64,000 nucleotides of DNA from Amycolatopsis sp. (lineage in GTDB: Bacteria; Actinomycetota; Actinomycetes; Mycobacteriales; Pseudonocardiaceae): positions 34,704 to 98,703 of the forward strand of contig NZ_JAODNM010000131.1 in the NCBI RefSeq assembly GCF_025464955.1, written 5' to 3'. Below the pieces are notes generated by a model, which searched no databases, was not told the origin of the DNA, and saw only the letters and a list, made by a program, of their open reading frames with translations. Both the position numbers and the translations under genes were made by a program. Below are positions 10,501 to 18,809 of this stretch, piece by piece (position 1 is the stretch's first letter; each line of letters begins with the position of its first letter).

Positions 10501-10940
10501 CCGACTATGCGTTCGACCTGCTCGCAACCCTGCTGGAGCCCGAGTACGCCGCGTCGACGGCGCGGTTCGCGTGGCTTCCCTGGCTGGTCCGGCTCGCGAT
10601 GGACCTCGGCGAGCGGGGGCGGGCGCGGTTCGCGACGCTCCTTTGCGAGGGCACTGCCGGGCAGGAGACCGCGGCGCTGCGCTGCCGGGCCTTGCTCGAC
10701 GGCGATCCCGAGCCGACGCTGGTCGCGGCCGAACGCTCCCGGGCCGCGGGACGGCGGCTGGAGTTCGCCCAGAGCATGGAAGACGCCGCTGTCCTGCTGG
10801 CGGGAGCCGGCCGGTTACCCGAGGCTATCGCTACCTTCCGGGTGTCGCTGGTGTCCTATACCGAGCTGGGCGCGCGGTGGGATGCCCGGCGTGCCGAGCG
10901 CAGGATGTCGACGTTGGGACACAATCAACGTTGTGAGTGA
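7578..10940 (+). CDS. Giant AfsR/SARP-type regulator: OmpR HTH, BTAD and AAA ATPase, no C-terminal LuxR domain
   Basis: A 1120-residue regulator. A winged HTH (Trans_reg_C, ~25-100: VKIELLGPVRARLGD, RAELIDAVWGEEPPA) is followed by a bacterial transcriptional activation domain (~105-260). An AAA/STAND ATPase follows from ~295, with Walker A GEPGIGKSALL and Walker B LIVVADELQWAD, then a long TPR-like helical tail. It ends in RRAERRMSTLG without the LuxR HTH that its neighbour has. Such proteins activate secondary-metabolite or developmental genes. The stop overlaps the GTG of the next gene by 8 bases, so the two are translationally coupled and probably arose by tandem duplication. Confidence 0.92.
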   Translation: MSVEVQDGGRDGRPGSSPETARVKIELLGPVRARLGDTELTLGSAHRRAVLAVLAMRANQVVSRAELIDAVWGEEPPASANGSIYTYISGLRAALEPNRSRRSAAQVLTSAGSGYRLQVDEDAVDVYRFDALRDEAKRCQAERDTAGARRALDGALALWDGEALEGIPGPFAASQRARLAELRLTTLERRAQVVLDSGGHHAIVDELSVLTRENPLREGLHSLLLLALYRAGRRSEALRVFRDLRSTTIETLGTEPGPVLTGLNEQILADDPALGRAPETPGGAAKPIPIVGRPHPSGPRVFVGRETETTLLLAAVRDVATGQGRSVWIEGEPGIGKSALLAHCLAETPGSQLAWASADELGQRFPLRVVLDCLDVTAHSADPRRAKLAAAARQSENDPGGESVLVAADGVVALVAALCAEGPLIVVADELQWADPASLVVWQHLSRETRRLPLLLIGACRPVPRRPELERLRAALPETGAENLVLEPLPDAVVHDLITGITGTAPGPALLGFGLSAAGNPLYVKEIVETLTREGTLATGGAPGPSAIPSTLVSIVAHHLTFLSARTLESLRWAALFGEAFSAGDLAAALGWPVSKLADVIDEARTAGVFTESHGRLTFRHPLIRRALYDKTPAAIRVALHRQLAEALAKAGAPADRVAEQLTAAQVPIDPWVRDWLLAEVGALAPRAPLAATQLLRRAINSRSVTGDAKETLTATMARLMFWLGREPEAEAAYVGARTTDSERAAEMRWILAHIHYRRGDLPKAIAGIQEALRDEDTPAEWRERHNALLTSVLPAGSLLSIFLPPADADEAKPDQGGTGLDRALDAVSAVPELATLHRMLLDDTMASVRGFDHLDSTLRSVRQPAVLPATGKPAAAHSTAQTYWLGRWDDILAELTTAIGSGSAIASYALGPPGSARLINGLAALITGHRGRPEEARAHLRAAGEQPSLELADTEGVDVVLAANALIAEQQDRPDYAFDLLATLLEPEYAASTARFAWLPWLVRLAMDLGERGRARFATLLCEGTAGQETAALRCRALLDGDPEPTLVAAERSRAAGRRLEFAQSMEDAAVLLAGAGRLPEAIATFRVSLVSYTELGARWDARRAERRMSTLGHNQRCE

Positions 10941-13900
10941 AGCAGCGCTGCGAGTCGAGTTGCTGGGATCGCTGCGCGCGTGGCTCGGCGACGACGAGCT
11001 CGCCTTGGGGCCGGCCCGCCAGCGCGCCGTGTTCGCGGTGCTCGCGGCCGATCCGGGACGTCCGGTTTCGCGGGCCGAGCTGATCAGCGCGGTCTGGGGC
11101 GACGCCGCGCCGGCGAGCGCCGAAGGCAGCGTGCACACCTACGTCTCGGGGCTGCGCCGGAGCATGGATCCGCAGCGTTCCCGCTGGTCGACCGACGGGC
11201 GGCTGCTGTCCGACACGACCGGCTACCAGCTCGAGCTGGCGCCGGAAAACCTCGACCTGCGCGTGTTCGGTGCCCTCCGGGAGCACGCCGCGGCACGGTT
11301 CACCGACGGCGACCACCGCGGGGTCGTGGACGCGCTCGACGCCGCGTTGGCGCTGTGGAGAGGTGAAGCCTTTTCAGGTGTGCCCGGCCCGTTCGCCGAA
11401 CAGCGCCGCGAACACCTCGACAAGCTCCGGATCCGCTCACTCGAACAACGCGCGGTGAGCATGCTCGCGCTGGGCGGCCACACCGAGCTCGTGGCCGAGC
11501 TCGCCGTGCTCGTGCAGGAACACCCGCTCCGCGAATCCCTGTGGGAATCGCTGATGATCGCGCTGTACCGAAGCGGACGGCACGCCGAAGCACTCGAGGG
11601 TTTCCAGCACGTCCGGAACATTCTTCGCGAGGAGCTCGGGATCGAGCCTGGGCCGGCGATCCGCCTGGTGCACCAGCGGATCCTGACCAACGACCCGATC
11701 CTCGATGCCCCTGTCGTCGAGCCCGCGGCTCGAAGCAGCGAAGACGTCGTCCCCGCAAAGCTGCTCTCGGTGGTCCCCGCACAGGTGTCCCGGGCGCTGC
11801 ACCGCAACTCGCCGAGCGAACCTTTCCTCGGCCGCGAGGGCGAGACGGCGCGCCTGCGCAAGCTGGTCTCCGACGTGCTGGCCGGACGCGGGCGTTCGGT
11901 GTGGATCGAAGGGCCGCCGGGCATCGGCAAGTCGGAACTGCTGACCGTGGCACTGGCCGACGCCGGCGGCCGGGGCTGCCAGGTGGCCTGGGCGGTGGCC
12001 GAAGAGCTGGGGCGGCGGTTCCCGCTGCAGGTGATCATGGACTGCCTCGGCTTCGAAACCGCCGACGGGCAGCGGCACCGGACGTCCCCGGGCGGCGACC
12101 CGGTCCTGTCCGCGGTCGACCAGCTGCTCGCGCACGTCGACGAGCTGTGCGCCCGCGCACCGCTGATGCTGGTGATCGACGATCTGCAGTGGGCCGACGA
12201 CGCCAGTGTGCTGATGTGGCACCGCTTGTCCGCCGCGACCCGGCAGCTGCCGCTGCTGCTGGTCGCGGCGTCCCGTCCGTCCCCCGACCGCGTCGAGCTG
12301 GCCCAGCTGCGCCGCGCGGTGGAGATGCGCGACGACGAGGTCATGCTGCTGAAGCCGCTGGCCACGGTCGACACCGAAGGACTGATCGGCGAGCTCGTCG
12401 GCGCCAACCCCGGGCCGGGACTCAGGGCGATGGCGGCCCGCGCCTTCGGAAACCCGCTCTACCTGCGCGAGGTGATCGACGCGCTGATGCGTGAGGGTGC
12501 GGTCGGGATCGTCGACGGCACCGCGGACATCAAGGGCGACTCGTTCTACGTCGCGCCGGGTTCCTTGGTCGCCGCGGTCGGCAACCGGCTGGACTTCCTG
12601 TCCGAGCCGACGCGCGAAGTGCTCCGCCGTGCCGCACTGCTCGGGATGGAGTTCGGCGTCGCCGAGGTGTCGGCGACGATGGGCAAAGCGCCGTCGGAGC
12701 TGCTCGACGCATTCGAAGAGGGCGTTGCCTCAAGCGTGATCATCGAGGCGGGAGCCCAGCTGGCGTTCCGGCACCCGATGCTGCGGCAGTCGCTGTACGA
12801 GGGCATTCCCGCCGACGTCCGGGTGGCCTGGCACCGGCGCGCGGCCGAGGCGCTTTCCGCTACCGGCGCGCCCGTCGAGCGGGTAGCGGAGCAGCTGGTC
12901 GCGGTGCCCGCCGCCGGCGACGCCTGGGTGGTCGACTGGCTCGCCACCCACCACGACCGGCTCGCCGAGCGTGCCCCGCTGATCGCCGTCGACCTGGTCG
13001 GCCAGAGCCTCGACACCTTCCCACCCGGTGACGCGCACCGACAAGACCTGCTACTCGCGCTGGTCCGAGTGCTCCACCGGTTGGACCGCGAGCCGGAGCA
13101 GCAAGCCCGCGAAGCGCTCGAAACCGCGACCGATCCGGCTAGCTCGGCGGAGCTACGGCACATCCTCGCGGCGATCCTGTACCGCCGGGGCAGGACCGAG
13201 GCGGCCGTCGCCGTGCTCGACGACAACAACGGTCCCGAAATCCCGGAGCTCTGGCGCGAACGCACCCGCTCGCTGCTCGCCAACTTCCGGCGCGGCGACC
13301 TCAGCGACCTCGACGCGACGGTCGCAGGCGCCCGCAAGGCGCTGGAGTCCACGCTGGCGTCGAACGACCGATACCCGGCCGCCCACGCACTGCAGACGCT
13401 CTGGCTGGTGGACACGATCCGCCGCGACCACCGCACGGCGCTGGGGTACATCAACCGAGCGCTGGACGTGGTCAGCCGCGGCGACGGGCTGGCGGGCATG
13501 CGGTTCGACCTGCTGGACAACCGGATGTTCAGCCTGCAGAACCTCGACCGGCTCGACGACGCCGAGGCGGCACTGCGGTCCGCCCGCGAGGTCGCCGCGG
13601 AAAACTCCCTGCCGCACGGACTGCAGGTGTCCGCGGCGGTGCAGCAGTACTGGCGCGGGCACTGGGACGAGGCGCTGGTCGAGCTCGACACCGTCACCGA
13701 GGACGGCCCGGCGATCACCTTCCACGGCCTGCGCGAGCCCGGCGCCGCGGCCTTGCTGCTCCACGGCGTCGCCGCGCTGATCTCCGGTCGCCGCGGCAGA
13801 AGCGCGGAAGCCGCCTCGCATCTCGACGCCGCCGACGGTCACCTGCCGGTGAGTGACGCGGAGCGCGAGAGCTGTGACTTCCTGCTCGTCGCGCGCTCGC

Positions 13901-14619
13901 TGTCGGCGGAGCAACGTGGCGAACCGGCACTCGCGATCGAGCTGCTCGCCCCGATTCTCGACACCACGTACGCGCAGTTGATGCTGCGCCACCAATGGCT
14001 GCCGGACCTCACCCGGCTCGCCGTCGACACGGGCCACCTCGACTGCGCGCGGGCGGCACTCGCGGTGTGCGACGAGGAAGCCGAAAAAGAGGTCGTGCCT
14101 GCCAGGGCAGCCGCTGCGGCGGCGAGGTGCCGGGCACTGATCGACGGCGACCCGGAGCCGATGCTGGCCGTGGCCGCGCACTACCGGACGGTCGGGCGGC
14201 GCCTGGAGATGGCGTCCGCGCAGGAAGACGCCGCTGTCCTACTGGCACGGCACGGGCGGCTCGCCGAAGCGCGGGCGAACTTCGACGCGGCCGTCAAGGA
14301 GTTCGCCACGGTGGGAGCGCTGTGGGACATCCGGCGGGCCGAGTCGCGGCTGCGGGAGTTCGGCGTCGTCGGCACGGGTGCCTCGGCCGAACGGCTTGCG
14401 GAAAGCGGCTGGTCCTCGCTGTCCGACGTCGAGACGAAGATCGCGACGCTGGTCGCGCTCGGCCGGTCCAACCCGGGGATCGCGCGGGAGCTCGCCCTGC
14501 CCCGCCGGACGGTCCAGGCGCACGTCGCGCGCGTACTGGCGAAGCTGGGTGCCAACTCCCGCATCGGCATCGTCGCCGAGGTCACCGAGAACCTCGGCCG
14601 GATCGCTCCCGCTGGATGA
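10933..14619 (+). CDS. Giant AfsR/LAL hybrid regulator: OmpR HTH, BTAD, AAA ATPase, TPR and LuxR HTH
   Basis: A 1228-residue paralogue of the preceding gene. A winged HTH (~5-85: LRVELLGSLRAWLGDDEL, ISAVWGDAAPASAEGS) precedes a BTAD and an AAA domain with Walker A GPPGIGKSELL and Walker B LMLVIDDLQWADDAS. A long helical repeat region follows. The end is a LuxR-type HTH (~1160-1220: LSDVETKIATLVALGRSNPGI, LPRRTVQAHVARVLAKLGA). DNA-binding domains at both ends are unusual: SARP-type at the N-terminus and LAL-type at the C-terminus. The GTG at 10933 is chosen because the HTH strand starts there. The 3' end overlaps the convergent permease gene by 38 bases. Confidence 0.92.
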   Translation: MSEAALRVELLGSLRAWLGDDELALGPARQRAVFAVLAADPGRPVSRAELISAVWGDAAPASAEGSVHTYVSGLRRSMDPQRSRWSTDGRLLSDTTGYQLELAPENLDLRVFGALREHAAARFTDGDHRGVVDALDAALALWRGEAFSGVPGPFAEQRREHLDKLRIRSLEQRAVSMLALGGHTELVAELAVLVQEHPLRESLWESLMIALYRSGRHAEALEGFQHVRNILREELGIEPGPAIRLVHQRILTNDPILDAPVVEPAARSSEDVVPAKLLSVVPAQVSRALHRNSPSEPFLGREGETARLRKLVSDVLAGRGRSVWIEGPPGIGKSELLTVALADAGGRGCQVAWAVAEELGRRFPLQVIMDCLGFETADGQRHRTSPGGDPVLSAVDQLLAHVDELCARAPLMLVIDDLQWADDASVLMWHRLSAATRQLPLLLVAASRPSPDRVELAQLRRAVEMRDDEVMLLKPLATVDTEGLIGELVGANPGPGLRAMAARAFGNPLYLREVIDALMREGAVGIVDGTADIKGDSFYVAPGSLVAAVGNRLDFLSEPTREVLRRAALLGMEFGVAEVSATMGKAPSELLDAFEEGVASSVIIEAGAQLAFRHPMLRQSLYEGIPADVRVAWHRRAAEALSATGAPVERVAEQLVAVPAAGDAWVVDWLATHHDRLAERAPLIAVDLVGQSLDTFPPGDAHRQDLLLALVRVLHRLDREPEQQAREALETATDPASSAELRHILAAILYRRGRTEAAVAVLDDNNGPEIPELWRERTRSLLANFRRGDLSDLDATVAGARKALESTLASNDRYPAAHALQTLWLVDTIRRDHRTALGYINRALDVVSRGDGLAGMRFDLLDNRMFSLQNLDRLDDAEAALRSAREVAAENSLPHGLQVSAAVQQYWRGHWDEALVELDTVTEDGPAITFHGLREPGAAALLLHGVAALISGRRGRSAEAASHLDAADGHLPVSDAERESCDFLLVARSLSAEQRGEPALAIELLAPILDTTYAQLMLRHQWLPDLTRLAVDTGHLDCARAALAVCDEEAEKEVVPARAAAAAARCRALIDGDPEPMLAVAAHYRTVGRRLEMASAQEDAAVLLARHGRLAEARANFDAAVKEFATVGALWDIRRAESRLREFGVVGTGASAERLAESGWSSLSDVETKIATLVALGRSNPGIARELALPRRTVQAHVARVLAKLGANSRIGIVAEVTENLGRIAPAG

Positions 14620-15442
14620 ACGGGCTGCGCATGGTCCCCGTGACGATCTGGCGTGCCAACAGGACGAACAGCACGAGCACCGGGAGCACGCCGAGGGTCG
14701 CGCCGGTGAGCATCAGCGAATAGTCGGTGTAATAGCCGCTCGCCAGCGTCGACAGCGCGACCTGGACGGTCGGGCTGGTGCTGGGGTCGAGCACCACCAG
14801 CGGCCAGAAGAAGTCGTTCCAGGCGGCGAGAAACGTCAACATCGCGAGTACCGCGGCCTGCGGTCGCAGCGCCGGGACGGCGACGTGCCAGAAGCTCCGC
14901 AGCAGCGAGCAACCATCCATTGTGGACGCGTCGATCAGCTCCTGTGGCACGGCCGCTTCGCACGCCTGCCGCATCCAGAACACGCTGAACGCGCTGACCA
15001 GTCCGGGCACGATCACCGCTTCCAGCCTGCCGTACCAGCCGAGATGGCCCACGACCATGTAGAGTGGGATCACGCCGAGCTGCGAGGGCACCATCACCGT
15101 GCCGATGACGAGCAGGAAAAGCGTGTCGCGGCCGGGGAAACGCAAGCGGGCGAAGGCGAACCCGGCCAGGCACGACAGCACGACGTTGGACACCATGACC
15201 GTCGTCGAGACAATGAGCGAGTTTCCCAGTGCCAGCCAGAAGTCCGACTTCGCGAACACGTTGCGGATGTTGTCCAGCAGGTGCCCGCCCGGCACGAGCG
15301 GCGGGGTGGCGTCCCCGATCGCGGAACTGTCGCTTGAGGACACTACGTATGACCAGTAGAGCGGGAAGGCTGACGCCACAACCACGGCGATGAGCAGTCC
15401 GTAGACCAGTGGTCCCGGCCCACGAACAGTTTTCGCGCGCAC
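14582..15442 (-). CDS. Sugar ABC transporter permease (MalG type)
   Basis: A 286-residue inner-membrane permease with about six membrane segments. The EAA loop is clear (EAAVPQELIDASTMDGCSLLRSFWHVAVPALRP, ~175-207); it contacts the transport ATPase. It starts with GTG, three bases after the stop of the other permease, in the usual order binding protein, MalF, MalG. No ATPase gene is present; actinomycetes often share one MsiK-type ATPase among sugar importers. The end overlaps the convergent regulator gene. Confidence 0.92.
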   Translation of the reverse strand: MRAKTVRGPGPLVYGLLIAVVVASAFPLYWSYVVSSSDSSAIGDATPPLVPGGHLLDNIRNVFAKSDFWLALGNSLIVSTTVMVSNVVLSCLAGFAFARLRFPGRDTLFLLVIGTVMVPSQLGVIPLYMVVGHLGWYGRLEAVIVPGLVSAFSVFWMRQACEAAVPQELIDASTMDGCSLLRSFWHVAVPALRPQAAVLAMLTFLAAWNDFFWPLVVLDPSTSPTVQVALSTLASGYYTDYSLMLTGATLGVLPVLVLFVLLARQIVTGTMRSPFIQRERSGRGSR

Positions 15443-15445
15443 AGG

Positions 15446-16366
15446 TCAGCCCCTTCCCGCGAAGCGGCGGATCAGGCCGAGGTTCACCAACGAGCAGAGG
15501 ACGCACAGCGCGAACACGACCCAGGCGATGGTCGCGGCGTAGCCGGCGTCGAAATGCCCGAAACCCTTCTCGTACAAGTACATCGTGAGCGTCTGGAACT
15601 GCCGGTCATTCCCCCCGGTGCCCGCGGTGCCCGACGCGTCGAACAACTGCGGCTCGGCGAACAGCTGGAGGCCGCCGATGGTCGAGACGATCACGGTGAA
15701 CACGATCGTCGGCCGGATCCCGGGCACGGTGACCGACCAGAACCGGCGCCACCGCGAAGCGCCGTCGAGCTCGGCGGCCTCGTACAGGTCGTCCGGCACG
15801 CTCTGCATCGCCGCGAGGTAGAGGAGCGCGTCATACCCGGTCCAGCGCCAGATCACCATCACCGCGATCGCGAGATGCGAGGACCAGACGTGGGCCTGCC
15901 AGTCGATGGGGCTGACCCCGAAAAACCCGAGAACCCAGTTCACCACGCCGAAATCGCGACCGAAGAGCTGCGCGAACACCAGCGCGACCGCGACCACGGA
16001 CACCACGTTCGGCAGCAGGACCGCCGCCCGCCACATCGTCCTCGCGCGCAGCGGCCGGTCCAGCAGCGCCGCGATGCCGAGCGCGGCGAGCAGCTGCGGG
16101 ATGGTGGACAGCAGGAAGATACTCGCGGTGTTGCCCAAGGCGTTGTAGAAATCGGGGTCGGTGAAGAGCTTCTCGTAGTTCCCGAGGCCGACGAACCCGC
16201 CGTCGCCGTTGATCAGCTGCCAGTGGTGGAGCGAGATCCACCCCGTGTAGAGCAGCGGGAACAGCCCGAACACCGCGAACAGAACGAAAAACGGCGCGAC
16301 GAACAGGAACGGGGTGACCCGCGCGTCGAGACGGGCGAACACTGCCCGGCTATTTCGCCGCGTCAC
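15446..16366 (-). CDS. Sugar ABC transporter permease (MalF type)
   Basis: A 306-residue permease from GTG at 16366 (VTRRNSRAVFARLDARVTPFLFVAPFF). It has six membrane segments and an EAA loop (YEAAELDGASRWRRFWSVTVPGIRP). The start overlaps the 3' end of the binding-protein gene by 17 bases, which indicates coupling. It is the partner of the MalG-type permease downstream and together they form the pore of a carbohydrate importer. Confidence 0.9.
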   Translation of the reverse strand: MTRRNSRAVFARLDARVTPFLFVAPFFVLFAVFGLFPLLYTGWISLHHWQLINGDGGFVGLGNYEKLFTDPDFYNALGNTASIFLLSTIPQLLAALGIAALLDRPLRARTMWRAAVLLPNVVSVVAVALVFAQLFGRDFGVVNWVLGFFGVSPIDWQAHVWSSHLAIAVMVIWRWTGYDALLYLAAMQSVPDDLYEAAELDGASRWRRFWSVTVPGIRPTIVFTVIVSTIGGLQLFAEPQLFDASGTAGTGGNDRQFQTLTMYLYEKGFGHFDAGYAATIAWVVFALCVLCSLVNLGLIRRFAGRG

Positions 16367-17627
16367 GTGCTTCCTGGATGGCTTGTGCCCAAGCGGCGTC
16401 CACGGACTGCCCACCGTCCTCCACCCGGCCCAGGGCCTGGCCGAACTTCGGGCGGACATCGGCGTCCTTCAAACCGCGGTAGTTCGGGCGCAGGCTGTCC
16501 GCCGAAGTCGCGTAGATCTTGCCGATCGGTGCGTCACTGAAGTACGGATCGGTCTTGTCGAGCACCGCGGGATCCATGTAGGCAGGCGGTTCGCTGGGCA
16601 GGATGTCTTCCGCGGCGAACACGGCCTTCTCCTGCTCCGGCGAAGTCAGCCACTTCGCGAGGTCGTAGGCCTGCTGCTGGTGGGCGCCCTGCGCAGGTAT
16701 GGTCAGGTAGGAACCGCCCCAGTTCCCGCTGCCGCCCGGCACGCTCGTGACGTCCCACTTGCCGGCGTTCCCCGCGCCGCCCGCGTCGTGGATCTGGGTC
16801 AGCATCCAGGCCGGGCACGTCATCGTGGCGAAGGTGCCCTGTTTGATCGCCACCGTCCACGGCTGGGTGAACGGGACGACCTTCGCCGTCTCACCCTTCG
16901 CGCCGATGGCGCCGGCGAGGTAGAACGCCCGGTGGACGTTGGGATTGCGGTCCGCGATGAACGAATCGTCCGCTTTCGAGAAGAAGTTCTCCTCGGCCTG
17001 GTTCAGGATCGCGGTGTAGACGTTGCCCGCGGAGTCGGTGAACTTGGTGCCAGGAACCTTCGCGGTGAACCTGTCCCCGACGGCGCCGAAGTCCTCCCAG
17101 GTCGGCCAGAGCTTGGCGACCTCGGTGCGATCGGTGGGCAACCCGGCCTTCGCGAAAAGGTCCTTGCGGTAGCAGAGGGCGAGGCTGCCCATGTCGGTGC
17201 CGAGGCCCATCACGTCCTTGCCACCGTCGGCGAGCCCCTGCTGCCACTTCCACGGCGTCCACTGGTTCTGCAGGCTGGTGGCGCCGAATTTGCCCAGGTC
17301 GGCGAACTTGTCCGCGGATTGGCGGAACTGGGGCATGTACTGCTCTTCGATGGCCTCGACGTCGGCGGCACCGCGCCCGGCCGCCAGCTGGGTCGCGAGC
17401 CCCTTGTGATGGGTGTCGAAATCGGTGACCAGGCTCTTGATCTGGACGTCGGGATGCAAGGCCTCGTACTGCCTGAACAGCGTGTCGTAGCCGAATTCAC
17501 CGAAGGTCGCGACGCTGAGCACCACTTTGTCCGACGGCGCCGAGGAACAGCCCGCTACCAGGACCAACACCCCGGACATGCCCATGCCCAGCACTGCTAC
17601 CAGCCGGCCCGCCCGCCCGAACGCCAT
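16350..17627 (-). CDS. Sugar ABC transporter substrate-binding lipoprotein
   Basis: A 425-residue binding protein. The signal peptide (RLVAVLGMGMSGVLVLVAGC) ends in a lipobox, so the mature protein is lipid-anchored. Family marks: VVLSVATFGEFGYD, GRGAADVEAIEEQYMPQFRQ, GSLALCYRKDLFAKAGLP and DLAKWLTSPEQEKAVFA. The ATG at 17627 follows GAGAGGA. It is the first gene of a three-gene importer operon. Two inverted repeats (17659-17676 and 17686-17699) lie directly upstream. The sugar is not known; lack of a local hydrolase gives no hint. Confidence 0.92.
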   Translation of the reverse strand: MAFGRAGRLVAVLGMGMSGVLVLVAGCSSAPSDKVVLSVATFGEFGYDTLFRQYEALHPDVQIKSLVTDFDTHHKGLATQLAAGRGAADVEAIEEQYMPQFRQSADKFADLGKFGATSLQNQWTPWKWQQGLADGGKDVMGLGTDMGSLALCYRKDLFAKAGLPTDRTEVAKLWPTWEDFGAVGDRFTAKVPGTKFTDSAGNVYTAILNQAEENFFSKADDSFIADRNPNVHRAFYLAGAIGAKGETAKVVPFTQPWTVAIKQGTFATMTCPAWMLTQIHDAGGAGNAGKWDVTSVPGGSGNWGGSYLTIPAQGAHQQQAYDLAKWLTSPEQEKAVFAAEDILPSEPPAYMDPAVLDKTDPYFSDAPIGKIYATSADSLRPNYRGLKDADVRPKFGQALGRVEDGGQSVDAAWAQAIQEARDAAK

Positions 17628-17658
17628 GGGGGTTCCTCTCGTCGACCAATCGCCATCC

Positions 17659-17699
17659 GCGGGGAGATCTTCCCGCAGCTGCTTTGACTCGACCGAGTC
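17659..17699. promoter_or_regulatory. Two inverted repeats upstream of the sugar importer operon
   Basis: GCGGGGAGATCTTCCCGC (17659-17676) is an 18-base palindrome with one G-T mismatch. GACTCGACCGAGTC (17686-17699) has 6-base arms and a 2-base centre. Both lie 30-75 bases upstream of the binding-protein start, where operators are expected. The cognate regulator is unknown; the sequences differ from the LacI palindrome at 3663. Confidence 0.45.
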
Positions 17700-17755
17700 G
17701 GGAGGGTGGAGCGGCGTTCAGGGCGTCGGATCAGGTCGGATCCTCTCGGATCAGG

Positions 17756-18379
17756 TCAGATCATGCCGGCGCGCATCGCGTAGGCGACGGCGTGCGGACG
17801 GTTCTTCAGCTTCAGCCGGCTCGTCAGCGCGTAGATGACGTTCTTGACGGTGCGTTCGGAGTAGCAGAGCTTGCCGGCGATCTCTGCGGTGTCCCAGCCG
17901 TCGGCCATCAGCCGCAGCACGTCGATCTCGCGCGGGGTCAGCCCGGACGCGCTGAGCCCGCGCGGGGCAAGCACCTCGCGCTGCAGGCGCCGGACGTGCT
18001 CGAGCAGCTCGCCCAGCAGGTCGGGGGGCATGACACCGCCGCCGGCGGCCGCGGACAGGACGCTGCCGACGAGCCGGTCACCGGTGGCCGCCGCTCGCGA
18101 CAGCACCGAGACGACCCGGCATTCGACGGCGGTCAGCAGGTCTGCTTCCTTGAGCTCGTTGGTCACGAGGACCTTCGAGACGAGGGCTTCGGTACCGAAG
18201 CCGCGCATCATCGAGACCACCTTCGGGGTGATCCGGTCGACCGCGACAACAAGGACGTCGCGGTCGGTCAGCTCGTCCCGCGAGACTACGGACATCTCCG
18301 GCCTGGACCTGAGGTAGCTGGTGAGGCCGGCCAGGGTGATCGGGTCCGAAGCCTGCACGGCGACACGTACGGGGTCCAT
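17756..18379 (-). CDS. LuxR-family regulator with atypical receiver-like N-terminus
   Basis: A 207-residue protein. The C-terminal ~65 residues are a LuxR/NarL helix-turn-helix (LSASGLTPREIDVLRLMADGWDTAEIAGKL, SERTVKNVIYALTSRL). The N-terminus looks like a response-regulator fold (VRVAVQASDPITLAGLTSYLRSRPEMSVV), but the acidic pair normally at the end of strand 1 is replaced by QASD, so ordinary phosphorylation is doubtful. It ends HAVAYAMRAGMI, nearly the same as the paralogue at 18810-19445 (HAVAYALRAGVI). The pair flanks a small protein and lies beside two WXG100 genes, a grouping I have seen described for Pseudonocardiaceae-type genomes. Confidence 0.88.
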   Translation of the reverse strand: MDPVRVAVQASDPITLAGLTSYLRSRPEMSVVSRDELTDRDVLVVAVDRITPKVVSMMRGFGTEALVSKVLVTNELKEADLLTAVECRVVSVLSRAAATGDRLVGSVLSAAAGGGVMPPDLLGELLEHVRRLQREVLAPRGLSASGLTPREIDVLRLMADGWDTAEIAGKLCYSERTVKNVIYALTSRLKLKNRPHAVAYAMRAGMI

Positions 18380-18524
18380 CTCGTACCTCCAGGCTAGTCA
18401 GCTCACAGTCAGTGTGCCGTCACGAACTTCATATTGTCTCTACGCCGCGCCCGTCCAGCGGATCATCGCAGGTCAGAACGAGTATCTACGTGTGATACAG
18501 GCATCAGCATGGCACTGTAGAACC

Positions 18525-18797
18525 TCATTCGGTGGCCTCGGCGACATCCTTTGCGTCAGGCCCTATCACGCGCGCGGATTGATCTACGCATGCGGCGAGG
18601 TTCGCACTCGTCTTGAAGAGCGCGGAGAGTCCCGCGTTGCGAGCCCTGGCCGCGGCAGGATTCTCCGTTTCCGCGACGTCGCCGGTCGGCGGCACAGCAT
18701 CCAGCACGTGGCGCAGGTCCGCCGCCGCGCCGCGCAGGCGCCGCCGCAGTGCGACGGTGAAGTCTTCGGGGTCCTCGCGTACGCCGTCCTGGTTCAT
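18525..18797 (-). CDS. Small hypothetical protein between two LuxR genes
   Basis: A 90-residue charged, Ala/Arg-rich helical protein (MNQDGVREDPEDFTVALRRRLRGAAADLRHVLDAV...). It begins 12 bases after the upstream LuxR gene and is likely in the same transcript. I recognise no family. Its position between two paralogous regulators suggests a helper or sensor part, but no function can be stated. The ATG at 18797 follows GAAGGGATCC. Confidence 0.6.
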   Translation of the reverse strand: MNQDGVREDPEDFTVALRRRLRGAAADLRHVLDAVPPTGDVAETENPAAARARNAGLSALFKTSANLAACVDQSARVIGPDAKDVAEATE

Positions 18798-18809
18798 GGT
18801 CGGATCCCT

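Noticed and set aside
17727..17757. Repeated GGATCAGGTC words near the end of the LuxR gene as a possible att site or CRISPR-like repeat
   Set aside because: Only two copies 19 bases apart, one running into the stop codon, with no integrase or spacer structure nearby.
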